From NCBI GenBank assembly GCA_963734185.1, contig CAVTGA010000001.1:682001-746000 (forward strand): 64,000 bases of DNA, in the 5' to 3' direction. Made by a program: the position numbers and the translations under genes. This stretch comes from PALSA-894 sp963734185 (GTDB lineage: Bacteria; Pseudomonadota; Alphaproteobacteria; Rhizobiales; Xanthobacteraceae). The notes beneath the pieces were generated by a model, which worked only from the letters and a program-made list of their open reading frames with translations, did not search any database and was not told the DNA's origin. Positions 7,994 through 15,695 of the stretch are shown here, one piece after another (positions within the stretch are counted from its first letter, which is position 1; each line of letters begins with the position of its first letter).

Positions 7994-8941
7994 CTATTCG
8001 GCCGGCGCCGCGTATTGCGCCCGTCGCCGCGACTCGGCCTGCAGGTTCCACAGGATACCGGTGATGACGACGGCTGCGCCGACGACCACGAACACGTCGA
8101 TGCGCTCGCCGTAAAGCGCCCAACCGACCAGCGCGATCGCCGGCACGCGCAGGAAGTCGAGCGGCACCACGACGGTCGCGTCCGCGACGCGGAACGCGTT
8201 GGCGAGGCAGTAGTGCGACGACAACCCGGTGACCGCGAAGGCGATCGCGGGCAGGACGTGCGCGCTCGTCATCTTCTGCAGGAACCAGGGATCGCTGCCG
8301 GCCAGCGCCATCGGCAATTGCATGGCATTCATCCAGAACAGGATCGCGAAGATCGAGGTCGTCGCCGTCAGCTTCTTGGTGATGATCCCGGTGACGGCGA
8401 GCCCGAACGCGGTGACCAGCATGAGCAGGGCGGCGGGCTGGAAGCTGTCCAACCCGGGCCGCAGGATGATGAGGGTGCCGAGGAACCCGAGCACCACGCT
8501 GCCGATGCGGCTCGGCGTCAGACGTTCGCCGAGGAACAGCACGGCCAGTAATGCAACCCAGGCCGGCGCGGTGAAATCGAGCGCGAACACGGTCGCGAGC
8601 GGGAGCAGCGTCACGCACACGGTCCAGATCGCATTGGTGGCGAAATGCACGCTATTGCGCACGACATGGAGGCCCATGTGCTGCGGGACGAGGTCGGCGC
8701 GCAGCGCCGGGCGCACCAGCAGCAGCGGCAGCAGGATCGCCAGGCCGCCCGCGCTGCGGATCGATATGATCTCGAACACGCCGAGCGCGTCCGAGAGCAT
8801 GCGCACCGAAACCGCCATGGCGCAGGCGGAGATGAGCAGACCGATCATCCACAGCACGAGCGGTCCGATGGCGGCCTGCGGCCGGGCGGCGAACGCGCGC
8901 GCGGAGCCGGCGGCTGAGTGGATGTTCCCTGCGCTGCTCAT
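7994..8941 (-). CDS. EamA/DMT-family membrane transporter
   Basis: 315 residues with about ten hydrophobic segments and two EamA repeats (about 30-165 and 175-300). The end of the first repeat shows the typical FLGERLTPSRIGSVVLGFLGTLIIL pattern in shortened form, and the second LYGERIDVFVVVGAAVVI. Members export amino acids, nucleosides or other small metabolites across the inner membrane. No partner gene suggests a substrate. Confidence 0.88.
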   Translation of the reverse strand: MSSAGNIHSAAGSARAFAARPQAAIGPLVLWMIGLLISACAMAVSVRMLSDALGVFEIISIRSAGGLAILLPLLLVRPALRADLVPQHMGLHVVRNSVHFATNAIWTVCVTLLPLATVFALDFTAPAWVALLAVLFLGERLTPSRIGSVVLGFLGTLIILRPGLDSFQPAALLMLVTAFGLAVTGIITKKLTATTSIFAILFWMNAMQLPMALAGSDPWFLQKMTSAHVLPAIAFAVTGLSSHYCLANAFRVADATVVVPLDFLRVPAIALVGWALYGERIDVFVVVGAAVVITGILWNLQAESRRRAQYAAPAE

Positions 8942-9009
8942 CTTTTAGTTGTTCTGCGCTCCCCGCCCGCAATCAGCCCGATCGCACGACGGTCTCGCGT
9001 GCGCCGAAT

Positions 9010-9831
9010 CTATTCGCCTTCCGCTGGTACTCCAGCGCCCGGTGCGACGCCAGCGTGTTCCGCTGGCGGCGCTTCCGCAAGTTCTTTCTTGCGCCGCTTG
9101 CGGGTGTTCACAGCGTATTCCCCCCGCGTCCGGTCGAACGGCGGGCGGGTGACGACCTGGCGGAAGTCCTCCCAATCGCGGGGTTCGAGGCCGCTCAGGT
9201 CCGCGACCACGTCGAATCGGTCGAGGATGTCGCCGCTGGTCGCGCGATGGACGGGCTGCACCTGGAGGAATGGATAGTTGGCGTCGAACTCGATCGGGAC
9301 GTTGGGACGGGTCAGGCGAAGATTCGCAAACAGCGGCCCGAACCAGCGGTCGGACTCGATCAGGCCCTCATAGGACTCATAGCCCTGGCTGCGCGCCAGG
9401 TTGGCCGGCGGCCGCACCAGCAGGCCCCATCCGGGCGCCGTGCGGGCGGCGAACCCGCTCCATAGATTGAGTCCGGCCGGATCCTTGAAGACGCCGAGGA
9501 ACGGCGGCGAATAGCCGCGCAGTGCCGGCGGCGCGACGCCGTCGAAATAGGCCGCGAAATCGGGGAATTGCGCCGCGTTGAGCGAATACCAACCGTCGGC
9601 GCCGTCATAGCTCCAGACCACGTCGGTGCCGCCGTCCCACATCAGGCGGAAGCTCATCGGCGGGAAAATGTACCAGCCGAAGGCCGATGCCGAGGTCATG
9701 GCTTCGCAGTAACGGTACGCGCGCATCGGCATGGAGCCGGCGGCGGAGCGGTCGGCGCGCTGCGGCGCCCTGGCGCCCGGAATGAAACGATAGAATTTGA
9801 CCAGCGGCGAATCGGCCCGGGCGGCACTCAT
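9010..9831 (-). CDS. DUF6065 family protein
   Basis: 273 residues from the ATG at 9831; upstream TTG codons in a duplicated 15-bp stretch (9843-9871) could extend it by 13 residues. No signal peptide or membrane segment. Conserved-looking blocks: KFYRFIPGARAPQRADRSA, RAYRYCEAMTSASAFGW, a Trp-rich middle (MWDGGTDVVWSYDGADGWY), RTAPGWGLLVRPP, then FLQVQPVHR. The C-terminus is lysine/arginine-rich then Pro/Ala-rich. I recall this layout as DUF6065, for which no function is known to me. It lies downstream of, and codirectional with, the repeat-peptide gene, with a hairpin in the 146-bp gap. Inference: both belong to one transcription unit controlled by the divergent SARP-type regulator. Confidence 0.7.
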   Translation of the reverse strand: MSAARADSPLVKFYRFIPGARAPQRADRSAAGSMPMRAYRYCEAMTSASAFGWYIFPPMSFRLMWDGGTDVVWSYDGADGWYSLNAAQFPDFAAYFDGVAPPALRGYSPPFLGVFKDPAGLNLWSGFAARTAPGWGLLVRPPANLARSQGYESYEGLIESDRWFGPLFANLRLTRPNVPIEFDANYPFLQVQPVHRATSGDILDRFDVVADLSGLEPRDWEDFRQVVTRPPFDRTRGEYAVNTRKRRKKELAEAPPAEHAGVAPGAGVPAEGE

Positions 9832-9933
9832 ATGGGTCTCATGATTGACGCCCAAGTGGTTGACGCCCAAGTGTGATCCGTGGGGATCGAGTTGCGCCAG
9901 CGCCGAGGCGGCATGGCATGAACGAACGGGCCA

Positions 9934-9953
9934 GGGCGGCGATGGCGCCGCCC
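9934..9953. other. GC-rich hairpin between repeat-peptide gene and DUF6065 gene
   Basis: GGGCGGCG, loop ATGG, CGCCGCCC: an 8-bp perfect stem. No T-run follows on either strand, so it is not a clear intrinsic terminator. On the minus strand it lies after the repeat-peptide stop and about 100 bp before the DUF6065 start. It could attenuate or process a shared transcript so that the first product is made in excess. Confidence 0.5.
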
Positions 9954-9977
9954 CGGCCAGCCGAAGCCCGCAGCAGC

Positions 9978-10373
9978 CTAGAGCGCCGGGCTCATCGAGC
10001 CGATACGAACCTTGCCGCTGTCGGCGACCGCGGCCGGCGCCGTGCGCACCACCGGGAGGCTCGGCGCCATCGAACCGATACGAACCTTGCCGCTGTCGGC
10101 GACCGCGGCCGGCGCCGTGCGCGCCACCGGGAGGCTCGGCGCCATCGAACCGATACGAACCTTGCCGCTGTCGGCGACCGCGGCCGGCGCCGTGCGCACC
10201 ACCGGGAGGCTCGGCGCCATCGAACCGATGCGGACCCTGCCGGCATCGGCGGTCGAAGCCGGGGCAGTGCGCACCGGGGGAAGATTTGGGCTCAGCGAGC
10301 CGATGCGGACTTGGCCGCGATCCACGATCGCGGGTGTCGGAGTTTTCACGCTCTTCGGTTCACGGTCAGTCAT
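9978..10373 (-). CDS. Repeat protein: short leader plus 4.4 units of 25 residues
   Basis: 131 residues. The ATG at 10373 has a good ribosome-binding site (GGAGGC 5 bp upstream), which sets the start. A 21-residue leader (MTDREPKSVKTPTPAIVDRG plus Q) is followed by four complete 25-residue units and a fifth cut after 10 residues. Each unit begins VRIGSM-x-P-x-L (first one VRIGSLSPNL) and continues PVVRTAPAAVADSGK. The DNA repeats are 75 bp and nearly identical in the three central units (around 10072, 10147, 10222). No Cys, no signal peptide, no predicted globular core. The final unit is only the conserved decapeptide, ending at Leu-stop. A multi-core ribosomal peptide precursor is one reading; a disordered repeat protein is another. 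Function unknown. Confidence 0.75.
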   Translation of the reverse strand: MTDREPKSVKTPTPAIVDRGQVRIGSLSPNLPPVRTAPASTADAGRVRIGSMAPSLPVVRTAPAAVADSGKVRIGSMAPSLPVARTAPAAVADSGKVRIGSMAPSLPVVRTAPAAVADSGKVRIGSMSPAL

Positions 10374-10450
10374 GGTTGCCTCCAGCGGCTCTTTTTCGCG
10401 CCTGAACTGGCGTCGATCGGTCATCGTAAGCCAAGCCGGGACAGCGCGAC

Positions 10451-10523
10451 GTGAAAGCCGCGTTGATCTGCTGTGAAATCTGGTGAGCGCTGGCGGGTTT
10501 ATGGCGTGAAAGCGCTGTGAAGG
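10451..10523. promoter_or_regulatory. Putative SARP-type operator: phased GTGAA heptads
   Basis: Four direct heptads in the intergenic region between the repeat-peptide gene and the divergent regulator: GTGAAAG at 10451, GTGAAAT at 10473, GTGAAAG at 10506, GTGAAGG at 10517. Their starts are separated by 22, 33 and 11 bp, all multiples of 11. SARP regulators with a winged-helix plus BTAD domain are known to bind heptameric direct repeats spaced by 11 or 22 bp. The assignment is inferred from phasing and neighbourhood. Confidence 0.5.
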
Positions 10524-10578
10524 AGGCTTCTGCCCGGCACAAATCTCCGGTAAGGTACTTTTACTGGGTAAACCTTCA

Positions 10579-12765
10579 GTGGTAATCGCGTCCGCACTTC
10601 GCAGTGAGGTCGTTAGCGCCCATGGCGGCCGCGATGAACCTCCGCACAAACGGACTGCCTTCGACATGCATGACACCTTGGTCAAGGCCGATATCAGGAT
10701 CGACGACGGCAAGGTCGTCGCGCTCGATCTCGGACGCAGGGACGCGGCGCCAGCGGAGGCGGTTCGCCCGATCGTCCGCATTCACCTGCTCGGTCCGATG
10801 CGGACCACGACCTATCTCGGCGAATCAATTCTGCCGCGCGGCCGGAAAGCGCGGGCCATCCTCGCCTGCCTCGCACTGGCGGCGGGCGAGCGGGTTTCGC
10901 GCGGCCGGCTTGCAGCCATGCTGTGGGACCGCGTCCCCGAGGCGCAGGCGCGGGCAAGCTTCCGCCAGGCGCTGCGCCAGTTGTCGGCGGCGATGGGCCC
11001 GCTGGCGCACGAGCTGTTGTCGGTCGACCGCGAGACGGTGTGCCTGAGCAAGGAATTGTGCTGGGTCGACGCGCGCGCGCTGGTGGCGCCGCAGCTCGTG
11101 CAGCAGTCTCCGGCGCGCGGCGACCTGGCCGCGCTTTGCACCGGCGAGCTGCTCGATGGACTGGACGGCATCAGTTCCTCCTTCGACCAGTGGCTGTTGA
11201 GCGAACGCACGCGCTTCACCGAACAGCTCAGTACCCTGCTGCAGGACGAGTTGCGGCAGTTCGACCAATTGAGCGTCGAAGCGGAACAACGCGCCTCGAT
11301 CGCTCGCCGCATGATCGTGTTCGACCCGACCCACGAGGGCGCATCGCGCATCCTGATGCGCGCGCTCGCCGACATGGGCGAGCGTGCGCAGGCGCTGCGC
11401 GAATATGCGCGTTGCCGCAAGGCGCTGCGCCGGGCGTTGGATGTCGAGCCGTCGCCGGAAACCAAGGCACTGTACGAGGCGATCCGCGCATTTTCGTTGC
11501 GCGAGGACATGGACCGGGTCGGCAACGCAAGCTCGCCGTCCTCGCTCCACGGCGCCAAGCCGAGGCGCGCGGTTCCGGCGCGCACGCGCTTGCGCGTCGG
11601 CGTCTTGCCGTTCCTCGCGCACCACTCGTCGATCGAGGAGAGCCTGGCGTTCTCGCTCAGCCAGGAGATCGCGGCGGCGCTCGCGCGCTTCCGCTGGTTC
11701 GACGTGATCGCGCCGGTCTCGCTGGTGCAGCCCGCGGCCGGCGTGATGAGCGAGGACGCGCTGCAGCGCAAGGGCCTCGACTATGTGGTCGAAGGCGCCA
11801 TGTCGGGAGACGGCGAGCAATTCCAGATCAGCGTCCGACTGCTCGATCTCAGCCAGTACGCGCGCCCAGTGTGGAGCGACCGCTTCGAACTCGACGCCGG
11901 TTCGCTGCATCGGCTGGATGAGATGGTCACCGCCCGGATCGTCAGCCGCGTGGATCCGGTGATCCTGTTCATCGAGGGCCAGCCGCGCCGCCGCCATCAG
12001 TATGGCGCGACCGGTTTGCTGCTGCTCGCCATGCCGATGATCTACAGCATGGAGCGCGCGAAGTTCGAAGAGGCGGGACGCCTGATCGAGCGCGCGCTCG
12101 ACATCGATGCCGACAACGCCATGGTGATGGCGTGGGCGGCCTATTGGCACATGTGGCACGTCGGCCAGGGGTGGACCGACGATCCTTCGCGCACGCTCGC
12201 AACGGCGAAGGAGTTCTGCCTGCGCGCCATGCGGATCGATCCGGAGAATGCCGAGGCGATGGGGATCTACGCGCACACCTGCGCCTGGAACAAGGAATTC
12301 GATCCCGCGATCCATTACTACGATCGATCGCTGCGGCTCAATCCGAACCTGGCCTACATCTGGGCCTTGAGCGCGGCGACCTACTGCTACATCGGCGAGC
12401 CGAACGAAGCGTTGAAGCGGCTGCAGCGCTACCGCGACCTCGCGCCGTTCGACCCGTATTTCCGTTTCTTCGAGAATGCCTACACCATCGCCTACACGTT
12501 CAGCGGCGACTACGAGGAAGCCGTCAAGGTCGGACAGCGCGTGGTCGACGCCAATCCGGACTTCACCAACGCCTACAAGCCGCTGCTCGCCTCGCTCGGC
12601 CACCTGCGGCGGCACGCCGCGGCGAAGTCATATCTCCATAAGCTGTTGTCGCTCGAACCGAACTTCACGGTGCAGCAGTTCGGCGCCGTGTACCCGTTCA
12701 AGTTCGATCGTGACCGCGAGCACTATATGGAAGGGCTGCGTCTCGCCGGCGTGCCGGAGATCTGA
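10579..12765 (+). CDS. SARP/BTAD-type transcriptional regulator with TolB-like and TPR regions
   Basis: 728 residues from GTG 10579; an in-frame ATG at 10666 (residue 30) is an equally possible start, since the first domain begins near residue 65. Domain order: OmpR-like winged helix (about 65-140, GRKARAILACLAL...RLAAMLWDRVPE), bacterial transcriptional activator domain of TPR-like helices (about 160-300), a linker, a TolB-amino-terminal-like region (from VGVLPFLAHHSS, about 344-460), then TPR repeats (about 500-710, e.g. NAEAMGIYAHTCAWNKEFDPAIHYY). No kinase or receiver domain. It is divergent from the repeat-peptide gene and probably activates it. The signal sensed is unknown. Confidence 0.85.
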   Translation: MVIASALRSEVVSAHGGRDEPPHKRTAFDMHDTLVKADIRIDDGKVVALDLGRRDAAPAEAVRPIVRIHLLGPMRTTTYLGESILPRGRKARAILACLALAAGERVSRGRLAAMLWDRVPEAQARASFRQALRQLSAAMGPLAHELLSVDRETVCLSKELCWVDARALVAPQLVQQSPARGDLAALCTGELLDGLDGISSSFDQWLLSERTRFTEQLSTLLQDELRQFDQLSVEAEQRASIARRMIVFDPTHEGASRILMRALADMGERAQALREYARCRKALRRALDVEPSPETKALYEAIRAFSLREDMDRVGNASSPSSLHGAKPRRAVPARTRLRVGVLPFLAHHSSIEESLAFSLSQEIAAALARFRWFDVIAPVSLVQPAAGVMSEDALQRKGLDYVVEGAMSGDGEQFQISVRLLDLSQYARPVWSDRFELDAGSLHRLDEMVTARIVSRVDPVILFIEGQPRRRHQYGATGLLLLAMPMIYSMERAKFEEAGRLIERALDIDADNAMVMAWAAYWHMWHVGQGWTDDPSRTLATAKEFCLRAMRIDPENAEAMGIYAHTCAWNKEFDPAIHYYDRSLRLNPNLAYIWALSAATYCYIGEPNEALKRLQRYRDLAPFDPYFRFFENAYTIAYTFSGDYEEAVKVGQRVVDANPDFTNAYKPLLASLGHLRRHAAAKSYLHKLLSLEPNFTVQQFGAVYPFKFDRDREHYMEGLRLAGVPEI

Positions 12766-12872
12766 GCGCTACCGCGCCGGGCTCTCCAAGGAGTGATGGA
12801 CTGCCGCCGCGCCGCCGCAATCGTATCGTTTCAGTCCGGACGTGCCGAATCTTGGCGCCGTCGGGATGAATC

Positions 12873-13667
12873 ATGTTCTTCGCCCTCGCCAAGATCTTCG
12901 GTTTCTTCGCGCTGCCCTCCAACATCCTGATCACGCTCGGCATCATCGGACTGGTGCTGCTGCCGACGCGCTTTGCGCGCGCCGGGCGGCGGCTCATGGT
13001 CGCGAGCCTGCTGCTGATCGGCGTCGTCGGCCTTACGCCGGTCGGCAATGCGCTGATTCTTCCGCTCGAACAGCGCTTCCCAAAATGGGACGCGGCGCGC
13101 GGCGCGCCCGACGGGATCATCTCGCTCGGCGGCGCGTTCGATACGGTGGTGTCGCCGGCGCGCGGCGAGGTCGCGCTCAACGAGGCGGCCGAGCGGCTCA
13201 CCGCGGTGGCGGAGCTTGCCCGCCGCTACCCGGCGGCGCGCGTGGTGTTCTCCGGCGGCTCCGGCCGCCTGATCATCCAGGGCGCGACCGAAGCGGAGCT
13301 CGCGGCGCGGCTATTCGAAAGCTTCGGCATCGCCAAGGAGCGCGTGATGCTGGAGGACAAGTCGCGCGACACCGACGAGAACGCGCGCTTCACCAAGGAG
13401 GCGGTCAAGCCGAAACCCGGCGAGCGCTGGCTGCTGGTCACCTCCGCCTACCACATGCCGCGTTCGGTCGGCTTGTTTCGCGCCGTCGAGTTTCCGGTCG
13501 AGCCGTTCCCGGTCGACTATCGCACGCGCGGACCGGCCGACCTGTTGCGTCCGTTCTATTCGGTCGGCGATGGCTTGCGCCGCACCGACACGGCCGCGCG
13601 CGAGTGGTCCGGGCTGCTGGTGTACTGGCTGATCGGGCGCACGCGCGAATTGTTTCCGGCGCCGTGA
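12873..13667 (+). CDS. YdcF/ElyC-like protein (DUF218), membrane-anchored
   Basis: 264 residues. Two N-terminal hydrophobic helices (about 1-32 and 40-60) precede a periplasmic DUF218 domain with the usual motifs: GIISLGGAFDT, VVFSGGSGRL, LEDKSRDTDENARF and LVTSAYHMPRSVGLF. This is the layout of E. coli ElyC, which affects peptidoglycan assembly through the lipid carrier pool. The role here is inferred from architecture only. The rhodanese gene follows after about 60 bp. Confidence 0.85.
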   Translation: MFFALAKIFGFFALPSNILITLGIIGLVLLPTRFARAGRRLMVASLLLIGVVGLTPVGNALILPLEQRFPKWDAARGAPDGIISLGGAFDTVVSPARGEVALNEAAERLTAVAELARRYPAARVVFSGGSGRLIIQGATEAELAARLFESFGIAKERVMLEDKSRDTDENARFTKEAVKPKPGERWLLVTSAYHMPRSVGLFRAVEFPVEPFPVDYRTRGPADLLRPFYSVGDGLRRTDTAAREWSGLLVYWLIGRTRELFPAP

Positions 13668-13726
13668 ACGGTTCGCCGGCCTTGACCAGGCGCCGTCGAA
13701 TCCCAACATGCGCGCTGGAGGTCCTG

Positions 13727-14155
13727 ATGCCGCAGACCATCACCGTCAGCCACCGCGCCCTGGTCGAAGCCGCCGAGCGCGAGATCGAGACGCTCACGCC
13801 CGAGGAGGCGATCAAGCTCGCCGGCCGCGACGACGTCGTGTTCGTCGACCTGCGCGATCCGCGCGAGCGCGAGCGCGAGGGCAGGATGCCCGGCGCGTTC
13901 TCCTGCACGCGCGGCATGCTGGAATTCTGGATCGATCCGGAAAGCCCCTATCACAAGCCGATCTTCGCCGCGGACAAGCGCTTCGTGTTCTTCTGCGCCG
14001 GCGGCCTGCGCTCGGCGCTGGCGACGCAGACGGCGCAGAACATGGGGCTGAAACCGGTCGCGCACATCGCCGGCGGTTTTGGCGCCTGGAAGCAGGCCGG
14101 CGGGGCGGTGGAGCCGGGCGAGTCGAAGAAGCCCTCAACCCATTCAGGCCGTTGA
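13727..14155 (+). CDS. Single-domain rhodanese-like sulfurtransferase
   Basis: 142 residues starting at ATG 13727 with GGAGGT 5 bp upstream. The rhodanese active-site loop is intact: Cys90 in FFCAGGLRSA. N-terminal LTPEEAIKLAGRDDVVFVDLRDP is the classical rhodanese start, and IAGGFGAWKQAGG the classical end. The insert between them (FWIDPESPYHKPIF) is typical of the GlpE-like branch in alphaproteobacteria. Cytoplasmic; would carry persulfide sulfur to an acceptor. Confidence 0.9.
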   Translation: MPQTITVSHRALVEAAEREIETLTPEEAIKLAGRDDVVFVDLRDPREREREGRMPGAFSCTRGMLEFWIDPESPYHKPIFAADKRFVFFCAGGLRSALATQTAQNMGLKPVAHIAGGFGAWKQAGGAVEPGESKKPSTHSGR

Positions 14156-14212
14156 TCGGCGCGATCAGGACAATTCGCTTGCCGCCGGTGGCGTTTGCGC
14201 GATCCTCGGGTG

Positions 14213-14312
14213 CCTCACCCTGAGGAGCACGCGCAGCGTGCGTCTCGAAGGGTGAGCTTGCCGCCATCCTTCGAGACGCGGTCCTTCGGACCGCTCCTCA
14301 GGATAGGGATCG
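14213..14312. repeat. CCTGAGGAGC palindromic repeat, family C, copy 1
   Basis: CTCACCCTGAGGAGCACGCG with GCGTCTCGAAGGGTGAG, then CATCCTTCGAGACGCGGTCC with GCTCCTCAGGATAGGG. It can fold into paired hairpins. A related copy is at 59901-60013. It ends 12 bp before the GST start codon and therefore forms the 5' leader of that gene. Confidence 0.8.
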
Positions 14313-14324
14313 GAACGCGCCGCG

Positions 14325-15014
14325 ATGTCCCTGAAACTCGTCATCGGCAACAAGAACTATTCCTCCTGGTCGATGCGGCCGTGGATCGGCTTGAAGGTCG
14401 CGGGCATTCCCTTCGAAGAACACGTCATTTCGCTCTACGTCGAAGGCAGCCGCGAGCAGATCCTGCGCTGGTCGCCGGGCGGCAAGGTGCCGGTACTGAT
14501 CGATGGCGACGTACGCGTCTGGGAGTCGCTCGCCATCCTCGAATATCTCGCCGACAAGTTTCCCGAGAGCGGCTTGCGGCCGGCCGACACCTCCGCGCGC
14601 GCGCATGCGCGTGCTGTGTCCGGCGAGATGCACGCCGGATTCGGGCCGTTGCGTCACGAATGCGGCATGAACATGGGGCGGCCGCCGCGTGCGCGGCCGC
14701 TCTCCGCCGCGGCGCAGGCCGACATCGCGCGCGTCGATGCGCTGTGGACCGACTGCCGCGCGCGCTTCGGCGCCGGCGGGCCCTTCCTGTTCGGGCGGTT
14801 CTCGGCGGCCGACGCCATGTACGCGCCGGTGGTGTCGCGCTTCGAGACCTATGCGATTCATGTCAGCGCCGTGTCGCGGGCGTACATGCAGGCCGTTGCC
14901 GCGCTCCCCGCGTGGGCCGAGTGGCGCCGCGCCGCGCTCGCCGAAACCTGGGTGATCCCGAAGTTCGAGTATGATTGGCCGGACGTGCCGCGCCTCAAGC
15001 CGGAGGCGGCGTGA
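14325..15014 (+). CDS. Glutathione S-transferase-like protein (first of tandem pair)
   Basis: 229 residues with an N-terminal thioredoxin-like domain (LVIGNKNYSSWSMRPWIGLK, catalytic Ser candidates at about 13-16; GGKVPVLIDGD with the cis-Pro; ESLAILEYL) and a C-terminal helical domain (FLFGRFSAADAMYAPVVSRF). It resembles the maleylacetoacetate isomerase/zeta-like group with the long MHAGF-LR-EC--NM linker. The second gene starts 1 bp after its stop, so they form an operon of duplicated GSTs. Substrate unknown. Confidence 0.88.
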   Translation: MSLKLVIGNKNYSSWSMRPWIGLKVAGIPFEEHVISLYVEGSREQILRWSPGGKVPVLIDGDVRVWESLAILEYLADKFPESGLRPADTSARAHARAVSGEMHAGFGPLRHECGMNMGRPPRARPLSAAAQADIARVDALWTDCRARFGAGGPFLFGRFSAADAMYAPVVSRFETYAIHVSAVSRAYMQAVAALPAWAEWRRAALAETWVIPKFEYDWPDVPRLKPEAA

Positions 15015-15015
15015 C

Positions 15016-15693
15016 ATGCTGAAACTCATCGTCGGCGACAAAAACTATTCGTCGTGGTCGTTCCGGCCCTGGATCGCCATGCGGGTGAGCGGCATTCCGT
15101 TCGAGGACGTCGTAATCCCGTTCGGCCACCCGATCGGCAACCCCGAGTTCAAGCAACGGCTGCGCCCCTATACGCCGGCCGGCAAGGTGCCGGTGCTGAT
15201 CGACGGGAGCTTGCATGTCTGGGAGACCCTGGCGATCCTGGAATATCTCGCCGAGAAGTTTCCCGCCGCGGCGCTGTGGCCCGCCGACGTCGCGGCACGC
15301 GCGCATGCGCGCGTGGTGAGCAACGAGATGCATGCGGGCTTCGGCGCGCTACGCAGCGAATGCCCGATGAACATGCGCCGTCCGGTCAAGGCGCGTGCGT
15401 TGCCGGCCGAAGCGCAAGCCAACGTCGCGCGCATCGATGCGCTGTGGAGCGATTGCCGCGCGCGTTTCGGCGCCGGCGGGCCGTTCCTGTTCGGCCGCTT
15501 CTGCGCGGCCGATGCCATGTACGCGCCGGTCGTGTCGCGCTTGCACACCTACGGCATCCCGGTCGGGCGCGAGGCGAAGAGCTACATGGAGGTCGTGATG
15601 GCGCTGCCGGCCTGGGCCGAATGGAAGGCGGCGGGCGTCAAGGAGTCCCGGATCGTTCCCGAGGACGAGGCCGATTGGCCGACCGTGCTGTAG
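15016..15693 (+). CDS. Glutathione S-transferase-like protein (second of tandem pair)
   Basis: 225 residues. ATG 15016 follows the preceding stop by one base. It has the same order of motifs as its neighbour: VGDKNYSSWSFRPW, AGKVPVLIDGSLHVWETLAILEYL, NEMHAGFGALRSECPMNM, FGRFCAADAMYAPVVSRL. The active-site Ser-Ser-Trp is retained in both copies. Differences concentrate in the substrate-side loop (VIPFGHPIGNPEFKQR against ISLYVEGSREQI), suggesting different substrates after duplication. Confidence 0.88.
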   Translation: MLKLIVGDKNYSSWSFRPWIAMRVSGIPFEDVVIPFGHPIGNPEFKQRLRPYTPAGKVPVLIDGSLHVWETLAILEYLAEKFPAAALWPADVAARAHARVVSNEMHAGFGALRSECPMNMRRPVKARALPAEAQANVARIDALWSDCRARFGAGGPFLFGRFCAADAMYAPVVSRLHTYGIPVGREAKSYMEVVMALPAWAEWKAAGVKESRIVPEDEADWPTVL

Positions 15694-15695
15694 AC

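Noticed and set aside
10012..10316. CRISPR-like array
   Set aside because: The regular spacing is due to 75-bp coding repeats without unique spacers, in frame with a gene.
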